From the NCBI RefSeq assembly GCF_037975245.1, contig NC_092571.1, forward strand, positions 15,497,917 through 15,561,916: 64,000 nt of DNA, given 5' to 3'. Source of the stretch: Apostichopus japonicus (lineage: Eukaryota; Echinodermata; Holothuroidea; Aspidochirotida; Stichopodidae). Below, in pieces: positions 20,040 to 29,621 of this stretch. A program made the position numbers and the translations under genes. The first letter of the stretch is position 1; every line of letters begins with the position of its first letter. The notes below the pieces were generated by a model. It saw nothing but the letters and a program-made list of their open reading frames with translations, did no database searches and was not told the origin of the DNA.

Positions 20040-23000
20040 CTGTGAGTACAAAGAAACGTTTCTTACAAGAATGCATAGACTAAGGAAGATATCGCAATAG
20101 AGATAGAAGGTGACCGTACCTTTTTTTCTAGGTTAATCAGTGTCATATGACATGCATTTTAAACCCCACGTGTAGATATGAGTGTGACGTACCTATACAG
20201 TGTACGTGCAAAGAGAGAGGACAGATTTTTTAGGCCTCTCAGCGTCAAAGCCCAAGTTTAGAACACCCCGTAAAGTACATACACTTAAATTTACACACAC
20301 TTTGTTAGTGTAGAGTACTAATGGTGGGCAGCATACTGCAGCCACAGAACTCTGTTAGTGTAGAGTACTAATGGTGGGCAGCATACTGCAGCCACAGAAC
20401 TCTGTTAGTGTAGAGTACTAATGGTGGGCAGCATACTGCAGCCACAGAACTCTGGTGAAGTATAGATCAGTGGCGGCGGAACCGGGGGGGCTTGGGGGGG
20501 CTCAGCCCCCCCAATAAAAAAGTTGAGGGGGCAAATTCATGATTAGCCCCCCCAATATTTACCAAGGCTCCGAAACGTTCATCTGCCCATTTTTCAATGC
20601 ATACTTGTCGATCTGTCCGATGCACACGTATACTATACAGGTGTAATAATTTTAGTAAATGCTGGGGGACCCTCGGCCCGTCCCCTGGCTATAGACCACA
20701 TTGTCACCCCAACCGCTTCTTCACGCCCCGTGAAAAGTGGAAGCAGTGAGTGTGAGTACCGGTAAGCTCAACACAACTTCGTCTTAGGCCAATGACTTGC
20801 CTCATTTCAGCCAGTTCTCCAACATCTCCTTACTCAGTGGCGAAGCGTCCATACAGTCAGGGGCGGATGCCCCCACCCCCTGACGGACTCAAATAGACTG
20901 CTGGTGCCCTTTTCAGCTTTTCACTACTTTTAACTTATTCGCGATTATTGACTATTTTATTGCGCTCTCATCTATCTATTGACATTTGTCATATTCTGTT
21001 GGTGTAATTTTCCGACAAAATGGCGACGACACCTATTCTCCGTTTATCTGCAAATTAGCAAGGCCCGGAGAGGGTCATTTCCTGCAATCTAGGGAGTATC
21101 TTTACTCAAAAAATGTCTGTACGCTCCGCGCCAACCTGTGGTGGCGCTCCGCTTAGATAGTGTCGAAAGTACCCCTACAGACCATTCTTGCCCCCCCCCC
21201 CCGACCAATACCCCTAGCTCCGCCACTGCCCTTACTACACTCAAAAAACGTCTTTGCGAGAACACTACGAGTAATAGCTACTCTCTTAAAACACCATCGG
21301 ATATACAAATAACAATGTTTTTACAGACTTTTACGTGTAATCTGAGAAATTGCAGGCTTGAAACCCATATTTTAGGGCTAGGTATTCGAAGCATAAAACA
21401 CTCGGGAAGTGCCGTTTCCGGCCATCTGGGGGGTTGAAAAAACCCAAAATTTTCTTGTACGCTCCGCGCCAACCGATGGTGGCGCTCCGCTTAGATAGTC
21501 TCCACACATTAGCCCCCCCAATAATTTTTCCGTTCCGCCGCGCCTGGTATAGATACTGGACCACCAGCAACAAGGAATGCAAATTAACATGCACACAACA
21601 TTGATGATCAAATTGACCTACAACAGAGTGTCCTTGACAATTCACCTGTACACTTAAGTATGTTTTCAAGACTCTTAAATAATTTGCAGGTTTTTGTAAG
21701 TGCTTACTGCCAATCATGTACGAAACAAAGAGTGCCAACATTGCAGATATACTTGTAATTAAAACTAAGGCAAGTGAAAGAATTCACAATATCCGAAATA
21801 TTCACTTCAATATTGAACTAGTAGAACATTTTTGCAAACAATTTCTCTGATTAAACTTTCATATGAGACCAAACAATTTGCCTTCTCAATACAATCCTGG
21901 CATATCATTTGGCAAACAAAAAGCCACCCAAAAATTGTTTAAAGTTTAAACCTACTTCACCAATTTCTGGAAACAGTTCTGTGAAAGTTTGATTTTTCAA
22001 ATTGAATTCCCAGCTGTTGACCGCCAGTTGTCGTTTAGTGTAATCTGAGGTCTCGATGCTACCTAGGGTTGGATTCAGCTCCACCATGAAACTTAAAAGT
22101 CCTGTCAAGATGGTGGAGACAGACCACGCTGGGTTCCAGGTGTCTGGATGAAAATCGCTGATTGATAAACATAACCTACGACAGCAAAAAAAAAAATATT
22201 AGCACTAATGATCAGTAATCATTAACATCAGTAGTCAATTACTCCTCCCGACGGTTACTTGCCTTTGAATACATTACATATGCAGCACAAGAGTAGTTTG
22301 CAAGCTAACCCAGACTGAAGTTCATACTGCATGTACCTAAGCTGACCTTTGAACTCCAGGTAAAGCAGCAAGTAGTTTCTACTACATATGGGGAAGTCAC
22401 ATCAGCGTAACTTTCACATCTTCATTGAGACCTGACTTTTAGAAATGTCATGGGTTCAATGTCTGCAAACCTTAAATGAGCTTTCACATATACCAAGTTG
22501 TGGAGCACTTTTACTTATCATTTGGATAATCTACCAGCATATATAATCTCTTCTGAAGGTAAAGTTCTCAAGACAAATTACTTTTGATATTTTGACATTT
22601 GCACCTCTGCTGAACGCAAATGACCTATGACCTCCACCCAATACAAAAGGATTCTTTTACTCACTATATGAAAGACACATGCCAAATATAAGGTATGTAA
22701 TGTTACCTATCTTGGGATATATGGTGTTTACAAGGTTTGTGTTTATAAGGCTTCACAGAGTGTGACCTTTGATGACCCTAAATGACCTTTGAAAACAACC
22801 AACAGCAATAAGGTTCTTGTACTCATTATAGGAAAGCCACATGCAAAATATGAGAGCCAATACAGTTTTCTTTCTGGAGATATCGTGTTTACAAGGATTT
22901 CAAGTTTTGACCCCTGGTGACCTTAAATGAACTGTGACCTACACACATACATGCCAACTTGACTGCACAGGTTACTTGCTTGCCTATGGCAAGTAACCAA

Positions 23001-24208
23001 AAACTTGTTTACCTTACAAATGCAAATGTTTACTTGAGGCAGCTGCTTGCTGTAAAAAGTCCTTAAGTTCCAGATATTTTGAACAAACCTAGAAATTACT
23101 GAAGATAAGATTGCAGTTGAGCAAACAAAGCTACCCAGGTTCTGCTAAAAACTGTTTTTTTTATCTTTTCTTTCTATATGGGGTTAAAAAGGGATATACA
23201 GGTATGCACTTCACCTTGTGTTGCACTTGAATCTTCCGTTTGGGGTTATCATGTAGATGCTTGGTGGTTTAAATGGAAACTCTTGTGGGAAAACAAGCTT
23301 GCCATGATACAATCCACCCTCGTATGGTGTTTTCTCTGGACCTCTTACAACATAATGCCTGCCAAAAGAAGCAACAGGCAAGAAGAAAATAAAAACATAG
23401 CAATAAAGGCTGATTGGTGGCCTCAAAGTCAACGATGTTCATAATTTCAAAATTGTGTACTTTTGCTTACAAATACGTTAACAATGCACTGCCTCGTGTC
23501 TTTCGAAATATTGTACACCCAAGATTTGGGTCAGATATCCCAAACGTCACAAGAACAAATGTACTATTCTCTGTCACTAGACACCGCTCTAAACATGGAA
23601 AGTTTCTGCTAAACAATTACTGTTATAAAATATGGAATAAGCCCCAACTGGTATTAGACATTCGAAACCATGTGCTTCATATAAGTATCAACTAAAGAGT
23701 TATCTAACTTCCAAGTACCGTGATTGATATTATTGTCAATTTTGTTTTGTACATTTTGTTTTTCTTTCTTACTGTGTTCTGTTATTTTCTTTCTTTTTCT
23801 TTAGGGTTACTAGCTTTGATAAACATTTTATGTTTTTCTAGTATCCTGTGTATACCTTTACTGCACTATTATTGTATGTCTATGTATATGCGAAATATAT
23901 TAACTGAACTGATTGATTTGTTGTTTGGTATCAAAGAGAGGAACAGTATATGTAACAATGAAGCATATTAACTAATCCTTCAGTTCAGCCCATATGGCAT
24001 TACTGTATGGATTGAAATACTGTGCAGACATCATGTATATATGCTTTGTGATGCTTTGTAAAAGATGGCGACTATCCTCTTACCATTCAAGAATGTTTGA
24101 CGGTAGTGGTGCCGCTGTGACATATGGTACTGGGTCTTTCCTGATGCGAATATAATCCTGCTTAAGCCTGTTTGTGGCAGTCGTGCTCACACGTTTACCT
24201 GTGCTCAT
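19806..24208 (-). CDS. UBE2J2: Ubiquitin-conjugating enzyme E2 J2, complete
   Basis: Four exons (24208-24084, 23358-23215, 22175-21956, 20039-19806) join in frame to 240 residues; human UBE2J2 has 259. The N-terminus ([20 protein letters not shown]) and the UBC fold blocks ([40 protein letters not shown]) follow the J2 pattern. [20 protein letters not shown] carries the catalytic cysteine, Cys92 here. The last residues form a tail anchor (about 211-233, [20 protein letters not shown]) with a short C-terminal tail. UBE2J2 is an ER-membrane E2 that passes ubiquitin to membrane E3 ligases in ER-associated degradation. The linker between the UBC fold and the anchor is shorter than in human and Ser/Gly-rich. 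The start is set by homology: the frame is also open upstream, but a splice-acceptor-like CTCCCTCTTGTTAAG sits directly before the ATG. Confidence 0.95.
20301..20452. repeat. 50-bp tandem repeat, 3 copies, in UBE2J2 intron 3
   Basis: TGTTAGTGTAGAGTACTAAT recurs at 50-base intervals (about 20302, 20352, 20402). The copies are almost identical. The array lies just beside a hAT-type insertion. Confidence 0.9.
20468..21546. mobile_element. hAT-type non-autonomous element with a second element nested inside
   Basis: The termini CAGTGGCGGCGGAAC and (reverse complement of the right end) CAGGCGCGGCGGAAC form imperfect inverted repeats. They are flanked by a perfect 8-bp target duplication GTATAGAT at 20460-20467 and 21547-21554. 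CAG...CTG ends with 8-bp duplications are typical of hAT elements. No transposase is encoded. The interior is split by the element at 20835-21228. Confidence 0.8.
20835..21228. mobile_element. Nested hAT-type MITE (394 bp)
   Basis: It starts CAGTGGCGAAGCGTCC and ends AGCTCCGCCACTG, with a near-perfect 8-bp duplication (TCCTTACT/CCCTTACT). It is the same family as the element at 31612-32002, in opposite orientation: shared blocks include TCGCGAATAAG-type, GCAAATTAGCAAGGCCCG-type and GGCGCTCCGCTTAGATAG-type sequences. Confidence 0.8.
21956..22175 (-). CDS. UBE2J2: UBE2J2 coding exon 3 (catalytic cysteine)
   Basis: 220 bases between acceptor TGCTGTCGTAG and donor GTAGGT, phase 0 end. It encodes [20 protein letters not shown] with the active-site Cys, then [20 protein letters not shown] and the helix ending FPEIGE. 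Confidence 0.93.
23215..23358 (-). CDS. UBE2J2: UBE2J2 coding exon 2
   Basis: 144 bases between acceptor TTTTGGCAG and donor GTGAAG. It encodes the UBC strands from [15 protein letters not shown] to NGRFKCNTR. Confidence 0.95.
23443..23960 (+). mobile_element. Non-LTR retrotransposon (LINE) reverse-transcriptase C-terminal remnant
   Basis: The plus-strand ORF at 23414-23695 encodes [18 protein letters not shown]...[20 protein letters not shown]...[11 protein letters not shown]. This is the typical C-terminal pattern of CR1/jockey-like LINE polyproteins (LP..F, TR, R, W N). The call is by pattern recall. It lies antisense in UBE2J2 intron 1 and has no catalytic reverse-transcriptase motifs left. 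Confidence 0.7.
24084..24208 (-). CDS. UBE2J2: UBE2J2 coding exon 1
   Basis: 125 bases from ATG to donor GTAAGA, ending in a split Trp codon (TG|G). It encodes MSTGKRV...[20 protein letters not shown] and LPSNILEW. The pyrimidine-rich tract and AG just before the ATG suggest that a 5' non-coding exon is spliced directly to the start codon. Confidence 0.93.
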
Positions 24209-25244
24209 CTTAACAAGAGGGAGGTAAAGGATGAAAATCGATACGTCTGGGCAATAAGGAACGATGCTTAATATCTGATACCGCCTCAGGGCCTTTTTCA
24301 AAGTTGGTGCAGGTATCCCAGTTGTTAAGCAAATGCTGAAACTTCTTGATGAAAGATCACTTCTTCCTCTGTAAGAGGGAATTTTTTGGGAGAAAAAGAT
24401 GATATGATTTAGTGTCTTAAAACCATGACATTTTGCTTATTTGTGTAAATTTTTACATCACTTCATGAAAGAAATAGTTTTACTAAGTTATAGATAGTAG
24501 ATATACTTATAACTTCCACAAAGCCAAGAAAATCTGCCATTATCACACAAAATCTATAGCCTGTGTAGTAACTTTCATAAATCTAACTAAATATGTGCAA
24601 ACTATGACGTGGAGTGTTGTGCGCATCAAAATTTCTTATTTTAGGCCTTAATAAGTTAACCCCTTATCATGCAAGCCCACATATATCATTTGAAAAAATG
24701 TGATGTTCCTTTTTTCAAAGTAGACAAGAATTTTTTTTTTTTTAAATTGCCTTCGGCCACAAACCTGTGTTCAGTGTCCTTGAATGCACGTTGTAAAAAC
24801 AAAGTAATAACATAACACGAAATGAGGCAGTCACTCCCTTTACATCATCAATGTGCATTATTACTAGCTAATTAATGTTTATTCATAAATATAGATAGAA
24901 TTAAAAAAAGACTTGTAATATGGTCAATCTTTGATTGATTTGGCTATTTTCATGATTTCTAAAGCCAATTAGATTTATTAGGACAATGTTGTTTATAGTT
25001 GTCCGTAGACCTTCAAACACAAAATGAAGTCCATACAAATACACTATTTTCTGTGGCCTTCACTGAAGCAATTGTTTGGCGAATCTACTTGGTTTTATAC
25101 ATATTCATGTCCTTTCTACTTTTCTTTACATGCCACATTAATTAATAGTATAGGCCTGTAGTAATAGAAAACATCTGAAAAAAATATCTTTACAAACTAG
25201 ATCACATTTTAATTGGCTAAAATGATTGAAACTTTTCCTTTCTT

Positions 25245-25800
25245 AGATTGACAATTCATTTATCTGTTTTATCGCCAATTGTGAACAAAGGGAAAGGAAG
25301 TCTCCTAAAAAGTCATAAAAGACTTAACAAGGTAGGAGACTCCCTGGGAGAAAAGAAAAGAAAAATGAACAAATATTTATCATACAGAATATACGTAAGG
25401 ATTAAATATACAGTAATAATATTATACAGTAATACAGTAATAAAATATTACTAGTACGAGTTAATAAATTCCTTTTTCAAATGTCTGGTGAATGTGGGTT
25501 TTGAAGTTATGAACTTCAAATTTTTTGATAGATCATTCCAGATTTGTATTGCTCTGTTACGAAGACCGAATTTCCCTATGTTACTACAGTATGGTAAAAA
25601 TTGCAATGAGCGTTGTTGGCTTGTCTTGTGTGATGGTTATGTAAGACTCTGTTACTACAAATAAAGTCATTAAAAGTGACTGGCAGTAATCCACTCCATG
25701 CTTTGTAAGCAAAGGTAGCAACCTTGACTGTTATAATATCACCGAGTTTTAATAAATTTAGGGACTTGAATATTCCACTAGTATGTTCAAGTGGTGGGGC
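25245..25800 (-). mobile_element. LINE 3' end, minus strand (reverse-transcriptase C-terminus plus 3' UTR)
   Basis: The minus-strand translation gives KVATFAYKAWSGLLPVTFND...SNRVLHNHHTRQ and then, after a frameshift, SNIGKFGLRNRAIQIWNDLS...TFTRHLKKEFINSY and a stop. R/WN/FTRHLKK is the usual LINE C-terminal signature. The following 3' UTR contains an imperfect inverted GGAGTCTCCTACC / GGAGACTTCC pair and ends ATAAATGAATTG. The same 3' UTR family recurs at 29683-29935. Confidence 0.7.
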
Positions 25801-28800
25801 ATTAGCAATGTGACAATGACATCAGATTCTGATTCTTTGGCCCATGAGTCTGCCTACAACCTCATTTTGAGCTTGCAACCAATTGCAATGATCGAAAGAG
25901 CTTATACAGTTACTAGCATCCACAGTCAAGAAAACTCATTGGCAAACATTTTTAGTGACATTATGTTTCTGCACAATACTTTCTGGAGGGCTGTCACTTT
26001 CGGACCACTTCGCTAAAAGTTGCAAAATAAACGCAACGGTCGCATTATATGTTAAGTATAAATAGCAGGCACAATTGACTACACCAGTAGAACTGCTGCG
26101 TTTCAAGATCACTTTAAGTAGGCCTACTGCCCAATTGGTCGAAATTTCTTATACCAAAAAGGCCATACGAAAACATATGAATGGTAAATTTGGTAGGAGA
26201 CCGTGAGTGGTTCCCCCAGATGTGGGACATTGGGGCACAGTGGTAAAATGCTTAAAGTCAAGCAGTTTAGGTAGGCATAGACATCATGGGCAAGTATGTA
26301 TAGATTGGAGACAGGTAAAGTAAGTGAAGAGAGTATCTACTACCTGTGTGGCTATACAGCTTTATATTATAACACAGGACACGAAGTAAGGGGTACGTGA
26401 TGTTACCAATTCTATTGTAGTGGTATTAGTAATAATATTAGTGTAGGCCAAGCCTATGTTAGATCTGCTTTAACTGATATGTCCTACTGTAGGACTAGCC
26501 TAAATAGGCCAAGACCTAGGCCATATGTCATTATAAATATATAAACACAAATGGCTTTGTGATACTGTACAAATACACTATATACAACAACATGAGTTCC
26601 GTTTACGTATACCTATAATTGAGTGAGTGTGGCTTAGCCTGTGTCATCCGATTTCATGAACATATTACCAACTCCTAGAGTCCTATTCAGTAAAATGAAC
26701 CCTAAGTAAACCTACGTTAAATTACCACATAATATTACACGGATCTGCTCGCCAGTTTACCGAATGCCATTTTATAATTTTGGTAATTACTTGAGAGTTA
26801 CTGCAAAGCAAGATCACACCAATTCGTTTACGGATGTCTGTTACATTCACAGTTAACATAATCTGCTGGACAGTGACATCACATTAACAGGAATCAACTG
26901 TTTTGTAGGACCAAAAAACGCAACTAATTTAGAATAAAATACATTTTAGGTAGAAACATATACTACACATGTACACATATACAGGATCGAAACGACATGC
27001 AATAATACACTTAACTGGCGGATATGGCGAAACAAGGAACACCCCTGACGTAACGATTTTACTGTTCGCACAATCCGTAGAGAAAATGGGCATTACTTAT
27101 GCGCATGTACAAAGACGGTAGAGTTAACGATCACTAGCTATGACGCTAAATTAAAACCCGCTTTCTTTGGGCAGCCATAACTGCAAAAATAAAAGCCAAA
27201 AATGGAAATGTCTGCTGTGCACAAATTTAACAATTAACAATCAAACATTTCCTGATTCGTTACAGTGCGGAAACTTTCTCTGCACCTAAGTTTGAAGCCG
27301 TCAACATATTTTGGTAACGAAGAAATCGTGATTTTACCCAAATCTCCGTGCCAGAGTGTAGCAGTCACTTGTATAGCACTGTAAGGCCGTGCGCCGTTGC
27401 AGGGATATTGCATATAGTACATCATATAGAACATCACATACAAATATTTGGTCGTTGACTTTCTCAGACAGAAATCTACCATATTTGGTCAATTTACACT
27501 TAAACAAAACAAATATCGACACCAAGATGAAAGGGTTTTTCAACTTTCAACAAGAAACGAAAGAATTACCCTGATCATTTCTCCTTTTTTGTTTTCTTTT
27601 TTCTTCTTTCCTTTTTTTCTTCTTTTTGCGTAATTAAATGGAGGAAGATAATAGAACGCTGTATATAAAGTTCAATTCCTTTTTTTTTTCGGTTACAGAA
27701 ATGTCGGACCCGGTACTAGTGGATTTGAACCGTCGGCATCCAGAGACAACCATAGCATGTTAGTTTCATACATGTCATTACTTAAATGTTGTTGATCGTT
27801 TGTGTTCGATATTATAACCGGGACCCACACCATTCGCGTATGAAACTAACATGATACAGCATATTCGTAGTAACAGTTTAAATTGACAAACAAAGTGAAA
27901 CGAGTGAGAAGGTTCTATGCATAAGTCGCATCAGACTTAGCTTAGAAGCCTGCAGAAGTAGTGTTGTGATAATGGACAATGGTGGAACACGTACACGATA
28001 ATTAGTTGGTTTACACTATCGTCACTCTTATATTCTATCAGTAAGTCGACGATTTCATAGAAGACTATACTTTCATTCATTTCAGTAGCTAACTGAAGTA
28101 AAGAAATAAAAGTTGTGAAATTAATTTTCACGTTATGTAACTTGATATAAATCATTACTATTAACTATCACACGTGACAGTTCCTTCGAACGGAGGCCTA
28201 TTGAAAACCTAATTTCAATAAAATCCTTTGCTATGGCACCTGACCTCAAATGACCTTTGGCTAACCTTTCAGTTGTCGTACCCTCATATAATTTAAAGTT
28301 ACAACATTACTGTCCCGCTGAGGAAGTTCATTAAAGATATGTAGACTTTTGCTTTGCTAACAAATTGATGCATCCCCTCCTGGTCTGTTCGGTCAGATTA
28401 ACATTCTATTATAACTATTTGATCTTCCATATACCATCGGTAGGGCATATACTGGACAATTCTAACGGTTTGGTGAAAGCGAACACCAATGGGGTAACCA
28501 GTAGGGTATAATGTACGATGTAGCCATTTCAAAAACATATTTCACAACAATGAAAACCCGTCCAACAAGAACGGTCTTTCGCTTGGCTGGCAATGTTGAC
28601 GAATATAATCAAGTTCATAATTCCTCTGTTTTCTCCCCGACACATTGCACTGTGTTTTATTGAACACGTGGATAGGTTTATCGAATCTGGCGTAATCCAT
28701 GCAGAGACATGCAGTTTTCGGGCACTTATTACAAATGTTTTACCACTTCAGACCAGATTCATACTTGTAAGTTACAAGTTCACTGATCTTTGCCAACAGT

Positions 28801-28899
28801 AGCAAAATTGCCTATGGAATCACATAAAAAAGGAGTAATTGTCGTGAGGGCCCGTATGTATATATCTTGTTACACTACGATATTTGAAACAATGAATGT

Positions 28900-29145
28900 A
28901 GGAACGAATGAATAAATAAATAAAAAATACATAGATCAATAAAAAACATAAATAAAAAATGATTACATGCATAAATTGAATGGATAAATATGAATTAACG
29001 AATAAGCATGAATAGATGTAGGGAAGAACGAACGGACAGACCAACGAATGAATATATTAACAAAAGAACGAACGGACAAGAAACGAACGAACTGACAAGT
29101 GAATGGGATAGCTTTAATTAAAACGAACGAACGATTGTGCAAACG
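28900..29145. repeat. Degenerate tetranucleotide repeat (GAAT/AACG-rich)
   Basis: Many short runs of GAATAAATAAATA and of AACGAACG-type units are mixed together. It is low-complexity DNA about 460 bases upstream of the PTPN11 start codon. Confidence 0.65.
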
Positions 29146-29349
29146 AGGAATAAATCCCCTTTATGCCCTACACATATTGGTTGGTACAGTCAACTTCCTG
29201 GCTCTGTAATAATATACGATCTGATTTACAGTGTCTGTAATAGGGTTTTTGTATAGCGTCCTCAAAATTATGGCAAAGAAGTAACACAAGACTGATTTCC
29301 TATTGTGCCCCTTCCAGCTTCTGTCAGAATTCTGTACGGTAATCACACA

Positions 29350-29607
29350 CGATAAAGGAAATATTGCAAATTACATGCCAGATACTAGTTCAGAGTTTAG
29401 TATAGGACGAACTCACCTATGTGGAAATACTGTAGCCGAGAGTGTTGGCAAGGAATAGTGTCCATACATGCATATACATGCACTACTTAGAATAGAGAGC
29501 ATCCATGTTAAACTGAATTTTACAAACTCGTAACCGCAAATTTTACACTCGGAGAGAGGGACGAAAGAAGAATAGTTTGAAGGTGGTGGTCGTGCCGTCG
29601 AGAAAAC
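29350..29607 (+). promoter_or_regulatory. Probable 5' UTR and proximal promoter of PTPN11
   Basis: This is the sequence directly upstream of the 14-nt first exon. The 80 bases before the ATG are GA-rich and contain CpGs (CGGAGAGAGGGACGAAAG, GTGCCGTCGAG), unlike the surrounding AT-rich DNA. No TATA box at a clear distance was seen. The transcription start is not determined. Confidence 0.35.
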
Positions 29608-29621
29608 ATGGCTTCACGAAG
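29608..29621 (+). CDS. PTPN11: PTPN11 coding exon 1 (14 nt)
   Basis: ATG GCT TCA CGA AG followed by donor GTAAGC gives MAS-R plus a split Arg codon, which continues into exon 2 as RWFHPNI. The ATG context (AAAACATGG) is good. Human PTPN11 also has a 14-nt first coding segment (MTSR-R), which is the main reason for this assignment. The intron to exon 2 is 12.6 kb, so expression data would be needed to exclude another start. Confidence 0.8.

Larger units (their letters stand above)
24209..29607. other. Divergent 5' region between UBE2J2 (minus) and PTPN11 (plus)
   Basis: No conserved coding exon was found. It presumably contains the UBE2J2 5' untranslated exon and promoter and the PTPN11 promoter. 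Contents: a minus-strand LINE fragment (25245-25800), AGGCCTA motifs (26110-26530), a stretch near 27040-27130 with a CRE-like TGACGTAA and a TGCGCATG, and a GAAC/AACG-rich simple repeat (28900-29145). Which of these is a promoter cannot be settled by reading. Confidence 0.5.

Noticed and set aside
21331-21741. 136-codon minus-strand ORF with [13 protein letters not shown], also seen at 31526-31729
   Set aside because: The shared peptide is translated hAT-type element sequence.
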